Shown: one piece after another, positions 54,244 to 62,570 of the stretch | How the letters are laid out: each line of letters begins with the position of its first letter | Numbering within the stretch: the stretch's first letter is position 1 | Origin: Pleomorphochaeta sp964545735 | GTDB lineage: Bacteria > Spirochaetota > Spirochaetia > Sphaerochaetales > Sphaerochaetaceae | Assembly: GCA_964545735.1 (NCBI GenBank) | Contig: CAZJGS010000001.1 | Coordinates: 17,597-81,596 of the forward strand | DNA: 64,000 bases | Direction: 5' to 3' | Translations under genes and position numbers: made by a program | Notes under the pieces: generated by a model | What the model was told of the DNA's origin: nothing | The model's input: only the letters and a program-made list of their open reading frames with translations | The model's database searches: none

Positions 54244-56508
54244 CTATTCCATTTTCTCAATAACTTTGAAAAAAAGCTTTACTGCTTCAGGGTCAAAATG
54301 AGTTCCAGAAATACTCTTGATTTCCTCAATTACCTTCTCTTTTGGCCAACCTTTACGGTAAGGACGATCGTAAAGCAAGGCATCCCAGACATCTACTACC
54401 GCGAACACTCTAGCGGCCAACGGTATTTGACTTCCTTTCAAACCACGGGGATAGCCGCTACCATCCCATTTTTCATGGTGACAATACGGAATATCTAAGG
54501 CAGGACGAAGATATTCGATGGGATATAACAAGTCATAGGCATACTGGGGATGTTTTCTTATGACTACCCAGTCATCATCTGTAAGTTTTTCTTTTTTTAA
54601 CAGGATACTATCAGGAATACCCATTTTTCCGATATCGTGGAGTAGCGCTCCCCGGCGGACATTGATCAACTCATTTTTAGACATTCCAAAGAGACTACAA
54701 ACCCTCACAGTTATATCAGTGACTCTAGAACTATGGTTTTTAGTTTCCATATCTCTCAACTCGAGAGTCCGAGACCAACCTTCGATTATTGACTCATAGG
54801 AGCTGAGTAGTTCCTTGTTCGATTTTTCAAGATTTGTGAAAAGAGTTGAATTGTCAATTACTATGGAGGTCTGTTGGGCGATAGCTTTTATAAACGAATA
54901 CCAATTATCATCCGGTTTGAAGTTTTTTTTGAAAAACACTTCTAATACGCCAATGATTTTGTCTTTCACAAAAAGTGGTTCTAAGTGGTACCAATTAAAA
55001 CCTTCTGCTATTGCCATATTTTTCCGGATAAAGTCAGTCTTAGAATCCTGAATGCTACAAGTACTGCTTGCTATTTGTTCAAGTACACCTTTTCCAGTAG
55101 GTCCCATTCCGATAGGGATACAGGTTCTCTGAATCTCTAGGGATTTAAAACCTTTACCTTCTGCATATTCCAAACTTTGTGTATTTTTATTGAAAAGCAG
55201 AACTGAAGATGCATTAGCATCTAACTTAAGGTTAACCTGATCCAATATATATTTAAAAGTGCTGGAAATATCATCTCTTGCGGTAATGGCTTGGTCAATG
55301 AAAAATAAGGTTTCCAAAAATTCATATTGCTTGAGGAGGGCTTGTGCACTTTTTTTCTGTTCAGTGATATCTTCTCCTAAAGCAGCAAATCCAATAATAT
55401 TTCCTTTTACATTTTTTTGGGGTGTCCTGTTAAAACGAATCCAACGGAGTTCACCGCTTTTGGTAATAAGTGGAAATTCCTTATGGATTAGAATCTCACC
55501 CGTTGCTAATGAATCCAGGGGAAATTGATTATCCTGTTTTTGATCAGGAGCGAAAAAGCGTTGGAAAAAATCAGTGCCAAGTATCTCTTGACGTTTCCAG
55601 CCTGTTGATGCTAGAAAAAAATCATTACAATAGGTAATTATCCCTTTCATATTGAGAACAATGGCCAAGAGATTAGCATCATCGAGAAGATTGCGATATC
55701 TTGATTCGTTCATTTTTGAAAAGAAATAGATTTTTTGAGCGAAAAATACCGTTAGTAAGATAAGAATTGAAATCATTAGATATATGGCTATTGTGGTGTA
55801 GAAGGAATTTTGGATTGCTTGTATTGATGCCTTGTCTGGTGCACACTTAAAAGAAATATCAACAGATTTTTGCAATTTTAAAGTCCGTGTGGCCATGAAC
55901 TTTGTATTTGATTCTTCCCAATTGCTTGAATTATAGAACACCTCCCCATTTTTTCGAACCTGAATCATGAACCCCTTAAGAAAAGTGTTTTCAAAGGGCT
56001 TTACCAATTTTGTAAGATTAATTGAACTCAGAATAAACCCTTGGAATATATTCCCATTGAGAGCAGAAAACCATTGGTTTATAGATGAAGATCCAGGCTG
56101 AAGTGAGTTAGCGTTTTTATTCAATATAATTTCATTTCCATCGATAGGGACAATGGCTTTAATGAAGAAATTTTTGTCTATCCAGGCAAGGTATTCTATT
56201 TCCTTGAATGATTTCTCCAGGAATTGAGCAGCACAAATCCACGAATTACTGTTAGTGGGATAATCTAAGTAGGTCAAGCGGCTAATAGTATTGTATAATG
56301 CTTGGTATCTAATTTCACTAGCTCTAACAGTCGATATGGTGGCAGTTTCAGTTTTCGAAATTAGTTGCGCAGTATTTTTAAGTTTTTGTTTATATGGAAT
56401 GAAGATAGAGATGAACAAAAATAAGCACACTAAAATTACCAGAAATGCTTTTGTGGTAAAGAAATTAAGATTGAACGAATTATGTTTCTCTGATTGCGTT
56501 TTCCCCAT
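54244..56508 (-). CDS. Membrane sensor with PAS, GAF and HD-GYP domains
   Basis: 754 residues. Two membrane helices (about 20-40 and 243-263) flank a periplasmic sensor of about 200 residues. Cytosolic parts in order: PAS (about 270-385, ending ALGEDITEQKK), GAF (about 405-555) and HD-GYP (about 575-754) with HSSRV, HDIGK (about 622) and HHEKWDGSGYPRG (about 675). HD-GYP domains degrade cyclic di-GMP. Base composition is clearly richer in G+C than the surroundings. It follows the solute-binding lipoprotein gene by 72 nt and probably receives its signal. Confidence 0.92.
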   Translation of the reverse strand: MGKTQSEKHNSFNLNFFTTKAFLVILVCLFLFISIFIPYKQKLKNTAQLISKTETATISTVRASEIRYQALYNTISRLTYLDYPTNSNSWICAAQFLEKSFKEIEYLAWIDKNFFIKAIVPIDGNEIILNKNANSLQPGSSSINQWFSALNGNIFQGFILSSINLTKLVKPFENTFLKGFMIQVRKNGEVFYNSSNWEESNTKFMATRTLKLQKSVDISFKCAPDKASIQAIQNSFYTTIAIYLMISILILLTVFFAQKIYFFSKMNESRYRNLLDDANLLAIVLNMKGIITYCNDFFLASTGWKRQEILGTDFFQRFFAPDQKQDNQFPLDSLATGEILIHKEFPLITKSGELRWIRFNRTPQKNVKGNIIGFAALGEDITEQKKSAQALLKQYEFLETLFFIDQAITARDDISSTFKYILDQVNLKLDANASSVLLFNKNTQSLEYAEGKGFKSLEIQRTCIPIGMGPTGKGVLEQIASSTCSIQDSKTDFIRKNMAIAEGFNWYHLEPLFVKDKIIGVLEVFFKKNFKPDDNWYSFIKAIAQQTSIVIDNSTLFTNLEKSNKELLSSYESIIEGWSRTLELRDMETKNHSSRVTDITVRVCSLFGMSKNELINVRRGALLHDIGKMGIPDSILLKKEKLTDDDWVVIRKHPQYAYDLLYPIEYLRPALDIPYCHHEKWDGSGYPRGLKGSQIPLAARVFAVVDVWDALLYDRPYRKGWPKEKVIEEIKSISGTHFDPEAVKLFFKVIEKME

Positions 56509-56580
56509 GAAAATGCTCCTGTTTGAAAATGCGATTTATTAAAATAACTCATAAATAAAAACCATTATAAGGCGTATATG

Positions 56581-58107
56581 TTACATAACATCTTGTGTTT
56601 CTGTAGAATTCCAAATATTTTCAATAGTTTTATAACCATATTCCGTGAGTTTTTTCAAATAGGTTTCCCAATAGTTTGCAATATCCAACTCACCTGTAAT
56701 AAATTTAATACTTGTTTCTGATACATAGAGGTCGAGGGGCTGAGAAAGTATATTGATTGCTTTCAAAGATTCTTCTCCTATAATCAACGGTGGATTTAAC
56801 TCTGCTGTTTCATTGTTTAAAAGGGATTTATTTAGAAAAGTTACAATTTCCTTTGGTTTTTTATAATCTTCTAATTCTTCATTCTCAACATTGTCAAAAA
56901 AAGTTTCAAGGCCATATTCAGTTTTGACATTGACAATACCTTCAATTATTGGAAGAAAGGCTTTGCCATCTTCCGTTTCTTTAAATGTAACACCATCAAC
57001 TCCCCAATAGGTTAGTGTTTGACCTTCTTCTGAATATAAAGCCCAATCAATGAATTTTATGAGATCATTAAAATATGGTTTGTCTTTAACCTGTGCTGAT
57101 AATACCATTCCTTTTCTAAAAGGATCTGCAGGAGGCAAGGCTCGAATTCCCATTGGGCTTTCAGGCACAGGTAATGGAGCCCATTCACCGTTAGGATATC
57201 CATTATTTTTAAGCTGGTCATTCCAGTTCTTAAATCCTGAAGTAATCCAAGTAGGGGTAAGAAGAACTCGTCCGTCCTGAATTTTTTCATAGAAGGCAGT
57301 TTCACTCTGCGTTAAAAAATCAGGGTCAAGAATTCCTTCTTTATAGCAGCGATTGAGAAATATAAACATTTTTTTGAAATTTTCACTAGCAGGGGCGTAA
57401 GTCCATCGATTTGTATTTGTATCGAAAAATTGATTTCCACTCCAGCCTGCAGGTATTCCAAAACCAGCACCTATCATAGAAAACAGATGAGCTCCACCCC
57501 AAGTGGCTGATATTGGTGTAGAATTTGGATATTTTTTCTTTAGAAGGACAAGTGAATCAAAAAGTTCATCATAGGTTTTTGGGGCCTCTAGAGCATTTTC
57601 ATCGAAAACATCTTTTCGGTAAATCCATTGTTGTACTTGAATCTTGCGCTTAAATCCTGGCAAAATGTAGTATTTACCATTTTCCATTGTTAAGTTTTCC
57701 AATTCTTTGTCAAGATTGTGTGATTCTATATAAGATTTGAAAAAGGGCATTTGCTCGTAATAGTCACTGACAGGTAGCAAGAATCCATTATTGGCAAACT
57801 CTAAAATATTCTGTGGCCAGACTTTGAGGATGATATCTGGTGGATTTCCACTTCTAAGAGCTACTTCGATTGCGTTTTCATAACGTGCGTTATCGGCAAC
57901 TTGAATATCAAATACGACATTCTTTCTATCCTTATATTCTTTAAGAATTAGCCAATCGTCCTGCAAAGGAGCGGATTCTGTTTCATTGAAGAGCATAGAG
58001 AAAGAAAGTGTTGTAGATTCTATGATTTTTTCTTTTTGTGAACAACTTTCCAACAGCAACAAAGAAAATATGCAACATATGAGTACTATTGTCATCTTTT
58101 TATTCAT
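56581..58107 (-). CDS. Solute-binding lipoprotein, sugar ABC (CUT1) type
   Basis: 508 residues. Lipoprotein signal with lipobox LLLLESC, cysteine about residue 22. Extracellular solute-binding family 1 features: GNPPDIILKVWPQNILEFA, YYILPGFKRKIQVQQWIYRKD (quoted in part), and the late block with GILDPDFL. No permease or ATPase gene is adjacent; the next gene is the HD-GYP sensor. So it may act as a periplasmic ligand receptor for signalling instead of uptake. Weak ribosome site (AGTTAAAAG). Ligand unknown, carbohydrate likely from the family. Confidence 0.85.
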   Translation of the reverse strand: MNKKMTIVLICCIFSLLLLESCSQKEKIIESTTLSFSMLFNETESAPLQDDWLILKEYKDRKNVVFDIQVADNARYENAIEVALRSGNPPDIILKVWPQNILEFANNGFLLPVSDYYEQMPFFKSYIESHNLDKELENLTMENGKYYILPGFKRKIQVQQWIYRKDVFDENALEAPKTYDELFDSLVLLKKKYPNSTPISATWGGAHLFSMIGAGFGIPAGWSGNQFFDTNTNRWTYAPASENFKKMFIFLNRCYKEGILDPDFLTQSETAFYEKIQDGRVLLTPTWITSGFKNWNDQLKNNGYPNGEWAPLPVPESPMGIRALPPADPFRKGMVLSAQVKDKPYFNDLIKFIDWALYSEEGQTLTYWGVDGVTFKETEDGKAFLPIIEGIVNVKTEYGLETFFDNVENEELEDYKKPKEIVTFLNKSLLNNETAELNPPLIIGEESLKAINILSQPLDLYVSETSIKFITGELDIANYWETYLKKLTEYGYKTIENIWNSTETQDVM

Positions 58108-58265
58108 CTTTTAACTCCTAACGTATAACTAAATAATTATAAACTATTTTCTATCAAAAATAAATAATCAATTTTAAAATAATTTACCAAAATACTCAAT
58201 ACTTGTGTTAAAGCCATTATTTCTAACTGACCTCTTAAAGATCTTAAATAATAGGAAAAGATCCA

Positions 58266-58287
58266 AAAAATAGAACTTTTACTTAAT
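58266..58287. repeat. 22-bp direct repeat, left copy
   Basis: Identical over 22 bp to 59394-59415. The two copies bracket the frameshifted antitoxin-like gene. Confidence 0.85.
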
Positions 58288-58327
58288 GCCCTGCATATTC
58301 CACTTTGTCACCATGTGAATCCCATAA

Positions 58328-58369
58328 AATAATCAAAAAGGGACTTGTGCACATTCCCTATTGATTATT
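58328..58369 (-). other. Long hairpin downstream of the antitoxin-like gene
   Basis: Stem of about 15 bp with one bulge, loop CTTGTGCACAT. Read on the minus strand it ends in GATTATTTTATG, so it may act as a weak terminator of the antitoxin-like gene. Confidence 0.4.
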
Positions 58370-58491
58370 ACCATCTCTTTAAAGACCAATTTAATTAGAG
58401 GAGAAAATGGAGAATGCTTACAATGTCCCATATTGCTAAAATACGCGATTTTTACTTATTATAATATATATCCTTAAATATTTTGATTTTT

Positions 58492-59215
58492 TTATCCTTC
58501 AATATATGATTCCACTATCATCTTCAATTGTTTCTCGACATTTCTTCTACGCGAATATCGAAACATTTTAGATTGATCAATAACATATTTTTTTAAAATA
58601 AAATTAATAACTTTTGGTATTTCATTAATATTTATTAAAGATCTCATAATTTTATCACATATTAAATCAACTAATAATTGTTCTAATATCATATTAGATT
58701 TAATATTCTTATCCTTTGGAGCCTCACTTACTAATTTTTCTATTATAATAATAGCATCAACAACATATTTTTCTATATCCGTCAATGAAGGAGAAATCAA
58801 AATCTTTCCAGGGTATTTATCCCTTAATAAATCAAATACAAAATCTCCTAAATCTGATTCAACATAAAGAAAAAAAACATTATGAGCTATTTGATGATTA
58901 AAAAAATCATTAAGCTGAAGCAATTCAAAAATCCGAAAATCTAAATCTGCAAATTTATGACTTACAATCTTTTTTAATTTTTCAGCCTTATTTGTAAGCA
59001 AATAAGAATAAGGAGATACCCCATTATTATCTAAAACTATATATTTATTTCTTCCTATCCTAGCTATTTGATTGTTTTTTAAATTTTGTTGTAATGTTGA
59101 TTTAGCATAAGATTCACTAAAATTGGGATAAGTTTTTTTAAACTCACTGACAAAATCAGTTCCTTAAAAAGAATAATTCATTTTTTAATGCTTCTAAATA
59201 CTTAATTTTTTTCAT
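58492..59215 (-). pseudogene. Frameshifted AbiEi/DUF6577-like antitoxin gene
   Basis: ATG at 59215 with AGGTG upstream gives MKKIKYLEALKNELFFLRN and then TGA at 59156. One frame over, the protein continues without gap from TDFVSEFKKTYPNFSE to the stop at 58492. The second part has a winged-helix region (LQQNLKNNQIARIGRNKYIV) and the C-terminal block ending APKDKNIKSNMILEQLLVDL, KYVIDQSKMFRYSRRR, as in DUF6577 proteins of the AbiEi antitoxin type. The usual nucleotidyltransferase toxin partner is missing. An indel near 59158-59165 or a sequencing error explains the break. Confidence 0.7.
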
Positions 59216-59226
59216 AATATCACCTA

Positions 59227-59272
59227 TTGTATTTTATCGGCAAAAAAACAAATAATTGCCGAAAAAATACAA
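59227..59272 (-). promoter_or_regulatory. 17-bp inverted repeat upstream of the antitoxin-like gene (operator)
   Basis: TTGTATTTTATCGGCAA (59227-59243) and TTGCCGAAAAAATACAA (59256-59272) pair at 16 of 17 positions around a 12-nt spacer, beginning 12 nt before the start codon. AbiEi antitoxins repress their own promoter through such repeats. Confidence 0.7.
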
Positions 59273-59393
59273 TTAATAGTGCAATATAATTTGTCTACGT
59301 CAAATGAATTAAATACGCAATGTGTTAATATCACGATAAAACAACACGTGAGGATGTTTATTTCAGAGCTGGAATAATTACAGAAAGTAACTT

Positions 59394-59415
59394 AAAAATA
59401 GAACTTTTACTTAAT
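59394..59415. repeat. 22-bp direct repeat, right copy
   Basis: Exact copy of 58266-58287; 1,128 bp from start to start. Confidence 0.85.
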
Positions 59416-59571
59416 TCACAGATGGTAGTGAAGCCTCATAATATTCATAATACTTATCTATTAAATCCATAATATTATAAAATGAATCTAAAAATTTGAG
59501 CTATATTTAAATATTATTTACTCTTGTATTAATATAAATGTAATTTTATTTTTTAATTATATCTAAATTTA

Positions 59572-59672
59572 TTAATAATTATTCATTAAATCAAGTATTT
59601 TGCCTATATTTTGAAAATTGTTAAATATTTATTCAATAAGTACTTGATTATCATTGTATATTTATGCATAAT
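59572..59672 (+). promoter_or_regulatory. argG promoter with ARG-box-like operators
   Basis: Promoter TTGATT (59644-59649), 17-nt spacer, CATAAT (59667-59672). TGTATATTTATGCA (59655-59668) overlaps spacer and -10; TAAATATTTATTCA (59622-59635) and TTAATAATTATTCA (59572-59585) lie upstream. All fit or nearly fit TGNATWWWWATNCA, as at argC. Confidence 0.68.
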
Positions 59673-59708
59673 ATCAACAATTAAATTATCTTGATAGGAG
59701 ATAAAAGT

Positions 59709-60929
59709 ATGAGTAAGAAAAAAGTAGTTTTGGCATATAGTGGTGGTTTAGATACATCAGTTATTTTGAAGTGGTTGGTAAATAAAGATTTTGAAGTTAT
59801 TGCCTACGTAGCAAACGTTGGTCAACAAGAAGACTTTAAAGCAATTGAAGATAAAGCTTATGCAACTGGAGCTTCAAAAGTCTATATTGAAGATTTGAGA
59901 AAAGAGTTGGTTACAGATTATGTAATTCCAGCAATGAAGGCAAACGCAATTTATGAAGGAACCTATTTACTAGGAACATCTATTGCTCGCCCAATTATTG
60001 CAAAACGTCATATTGAAGTTGCAAGAAAAGAAAATACAGTTTATGTAGCTCATGGTGCTACAGGTAAAGGTAATGATCAAGTTCGTTTTGAATTTGGATA
60101 TTACATGCATATGCCTGAAGTGAAAATCATTGCTCCATGGAAAGAGCAAGAATGGCTTGATGAATTCGAAGGCCGCTCTGATATGATTAACTATGCAAAA
60201 AAATATAATATTCCAATTAAAGCTTCTACTAAAAAACCATTTAGTGAAGATGAAAATATCATTCATATCTCTCATGAAGCTGGAATTTTAGAAGATGCTA
60301 GTAAAAGATGTCCAGAGGATGTATTTAATCTAACTGTATCTTATAAAGATGCTCCTGATGAAGAAACATTATTGAGTTTAGAATTCAAAGATGGTGTTCC
60401 AATTTCAGTAACAAATGAAAATACTAACACTACCATTACAGATTCATTAGAAATGATCCAATATTTAAATAAAATTGGTCATGATAATGCTATTGGTAGA
60501 GTTGATATGGTTGAAAATCGTTATGTTGGACTAAAAAGTCGTGGCGTTTATGAAACACCCGGTTGTACTATTTTATGGCAAGCTCATCACAATCTAGAAG
60601 GTATTACTATGGATAAAGAAGTAATGCATATAAGAGATGGATTGATGCCAAAGTATGCTGAGATTATTTATAATGGTTATTGGCATGCTCCTGAATTTGA
60701 TATGCTTAGTGCCGCAATGGAGCAAAGTCAAAAGAATGTAACTGGTACATCAAAGGTAGCTCTTTATAAAGGTAATATTATTATGGCTGGTATTTCTAGT
60801 CCATCTTCCCTTTATAATGAAGCATTAGGATCTATGGAAGTTAACGGAGGATACCAATCTGTTGATTGTAAAGGCTTTGTAAATATCAATGCTATTCGTC
60901 TAATGGCTTCTGGGCAAAGAATGAAATAA
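59709..60929 (+). CDS. argG: Argininosuccinate synthase
   Basis: Joins citrulline and aspartate with ATP. 406 residues. P-loop-like LAYSGGLDTSVILKW at the N-terminus (residues 8-22), YEGTYLLGTSIARPIIAK, HGATGKGNDQVRFE and GRSDMINYAKKY. The ATG at 59709 has AGGAG 8 nt upstream; the TTG six codons earlier overlaps that site and is rejected. Far from argCJBD but sharing their operator motif. Confidence 0.96.
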   Translation: MSKKKVVLAYSGGLDTSVILKWLVNKDFEVIAYVANVGQQEDFKAIEDKAYATGASKVYIEDLRKELVTDYVIPAMKANAIYEGTYLLGTSIARPIIAKRHIEVARKENTVYVAHGATGKGNDQVRFEFGYYMHMPEVKIIAPWKEQEWLDEFEGRSDMINYAKKYNIPIKASTKKPFSEDENIIHISHEAGILEDASKRCPEDVFNLTVSYKDAPDEETLLSLEFKDGVPISVTNENTNTTITDSLEMIQYLNKIGHDNAIGRVDMVENRYVGLKSRGVYETPGCTILWQAHHNLEGITMDKEVMHIRDGLMPKYAEIIYNGYWHAPEFDMLSAAMEQSQKNVTGTSKVALYKGNIIMAGISSPSSLYNEALGSMEVNGGYQSVDCKGFVNINAIRLMASGQRMK

Positions 60930-60938
60930 ATTTATTTA

Positions 60939-60969
60939 GAGATACTCAATCTTGGGTATCTCATTTTTT
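60939..60969 (+). terminator. argG terminator
   Basis: GAGATAC...GTATCTC stem (60939-60945 / 60956-60962), extendable inward, followed by ATTTTTT. Confidence 0.85.
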
Positions 60970-60983
60970 CAAATCAAGAACTG

Positions 60984-61013
60984 TTGCATTTTATTGGATT
61001 TTCTGCGTATAAT
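60984..61013 (+). promoter_or_regulatory. Promoter of the deaminase gene
   Basis: TTGCAT (60984-60989), 18-nt spacer, perfect TATAAT (61008-61013), 32 nt before the ATG. Confidence 0.55.
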
Positions 61014-61045
61014 AATAAAATAAATACAACTTAGTGAGATAAAAA

Positions 61046-61513
61046 ATGTGTAAATCAATAATGGAACAAGCTATTAAAGAAGCTGATAACACTATGTGTA
61101 AAGGTATTGGTGGACCTTTTGGAGCTGCCATTGTTGACAAAAATAATAATATATATGTTGCAAGTAATTCAGTTTTAGATTCACACGATGCTACAGCACA
61201 TGCAGAAATTAATGCAATTAGAAAAGCCTCAAAAAAACTAAAAACTCATGATTTATCTGGTTGCACATTGTATACAACTTGCTATCCCTGTCCTATGTGC
61301 ATGAGTGCAGCAATTTGGGCAAATATTGGTAAAATCATTTACGGTTGTACCCCTAAAGACGCGGCGGAAATTGGTTTTAGAGATGATTATATATATTCTT
61401 TCATTCAAGACAATTGTTCTGATGAAAAAATAATAAAAATTCAACAACAAGATAGAGACAAAACTATAGCTCTTTTTAAGAAATATAAAGATAAACAAAA
61501 TATTCTATACTAA
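61046..61513 (+). CDS. guaD: Guanine deaminase-like CMP/dCMP-family deaminase
   Basis: 155 residues. Zinc site HAEINAIR (about 52-59, with catalytic glutamate) and PCPMC (about 82-86). GIGGPFGAAIVDKNNN and the late AAEIGFRDDYIYSFI segment match the small bacterial guanine deaminases (GuaD of Bacillus, 156 residues), which turn guanine into xanthine, better than tRNA adenosine deaminases. Monocistronic with own terminator. Confidence 0.85.
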   Translation: MCKSIMEQAIKEADNTMCKGIGGPFGAAIVDKNNNIYVASNSVLDSHDATAHAEINAIRKASKKLKTHDLSGCTLYTTCYPCPMCMSAAIWANIGKIIYGCTPKDAAEIGFRDDYIYSFIQDNCSDEKIIKIQQQDRDKTIALFKKYKDKQNILY

Positions 61514-61529
61514 ATATATTTCTTATAAG

Positions 61530-61559
61530 AGCAGATTCAATTGAGAATCTGCTTTTTTT
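61530..61559 (+). terminator. Terminator after the deaminase gene
   Basis: AGCAGATTC / GAATCTGCT perfect 9-bp stem with a run of seven T. Confidence 0.93.
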
Positions 61560-61680
61560 AATAAGAAAGATAAACTGTCATATAATAAAGTATACTACTA
61601 TAATTTATTATAAAACAAATAAAATATATTCTATAAAAATAGAAAGTCTAAAAAAACTTTTACTAAGGAGGTAAAGCTAA

Positions 61681-62568
61681 ATGCAAAAAATTGGTTGGAT
61701 TGGCACCGGCGTTATGGGAAGTGCAATGTGTTCTAGATTACTAGAGAACGGTTATAGTGTTAATGTTTATAATCGAACTGAATCAAAAGCTAAAGCCTTA
61801 GTTGAAAAAGGTGCAACCTACTGCTATTCTCCCAAAGAAATAGCTGAAAAAAGTGGTATCATCTTCACTATTGTTGGCTTTGTAAACGATGTTGAGCAAG
61901 TCTATTTTGGAGACAATGGATTGTTTTCAAACCCTCGAAAAGGTCAAATATTTTGTGATATGACTACCACTAGCCCCACTTTATCTAAAAAAATATACAA
62001 AGCTGGAAAAGAATTGGGAATCTCAACTTTAGATGCTCCTGTTTCCGGAGGAGATATTGGAGCTAAAAACGGGACTCTTTCAATTATGGTTGGTGGCGAT
62101 AAAGATACCTTTGAAAAAATTAGCGAATATTTCAAGATTCTAGGCAAAAGCTATACTCTACTTGGAGGAGCCGGATCTGGAAGTCACACCAAAATGGCAA
62201 ATCAAATAGCCATAGCAGGGACAATGGGTGGAGTTTGCGAAGCGCTACTATATGCTGAAAAAAATAGTTTAGATTTGACTACTTTAGTAAATACAATAAA
62301 AAGTGGAGCCGCCGGGTGTTGGTCACTTGAAAACCTAGCACCTAGAATTATAAATGATGATTATGAACCTGGTTTTTACATAGATCATTTTATTAAGGAT
62401 ATGAAAATAGCCTTGGATGAATGTAAAAAAATAGATTTAAATTTACCAACTTTAGTGTTGGTTGAAACAATATATGAACAATTACAAAAGTCCGGCAAAG
62501 GAAAGCTTGGAACTCAAGCCCTAATCCTAGCACTACGAAAAATTAATAGTTCAGAAAAAAAGGAGTAA
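61681..62568 (+). CDS. Beta-hydroxyacid dehydrogenase (3-hydroxyisobutyrate / tartronate semialdehyde reductase-like)
   Basis: NAD(P)-dependent oxidoreductase of 295 residues. Dinucleotide loop WIGTGVMGSAM (residues 5-15), NRTESKAK suggests NADPH, DAPVSGGDIGAKNGTLSIMVGG (substrate loop, in part) about 118-137 and catalytic lysine in GSHTKMANQ (about 171). The family also contains glyoxylate/succinic semialdehyde reductases; substrate not decided. AAGGAGG site. Citrate synthase follows after 2 nt, so they are co-transcribed. Confidence 0.88.
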   Translation: MQKIGWIGTGVMGSAMCSRLLENGYSVNVYNRTESKAKALVEKGATYCYSPKEIAEKSGIIFTIVGFVNDVEQVYFGDNGLFSNPRKGQIFCDMTTTSPTLSKKIYKAGKELGISTLDAPVSGGDIGAKNGTLSIMVGGDKDTFEKISEYFKILGKSYTLLGGAGSGSHTKMANQIAIAGTMGGVCEALLYAEKNSLDLTTLVNTIKSGAAGCWSLENLAPRIINDDYEPGFYIDHFIKDMKIALDECKKIDLNLPTLVLVETIYEQLQKSGKGKLGTQALILALRKINSSEKKE

Positions 62569-62570
62569 AT

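Larger units (their letters stand above)
58108..58491. other. Intergenic region with hairpin and one copy of a 22-bp direct repeat
   Basis: 384 nt. Contains the left copy of the direct repeat (58266-58287) and a long imperfect hairpin AATAATCAAAAAGGGA / TCCCTATTGATTATT (58328-58343 / 58355-58369). A 10-codon frame with AGGAG at 58407-58439 is open but too short to call. Confidence 0.6.

Noticed and set aside
58407..58439. 10-codon frame with AGGAG
   Set aside because: Too short, no known peptide, and ribosome-site spacing of only 3 nt.
53281..59700. Prophage or insertion sequence
   Set aside because: No integrase, transposase, phage structural gene or terminal inverted repeats seen; only direct repeats around one gene.
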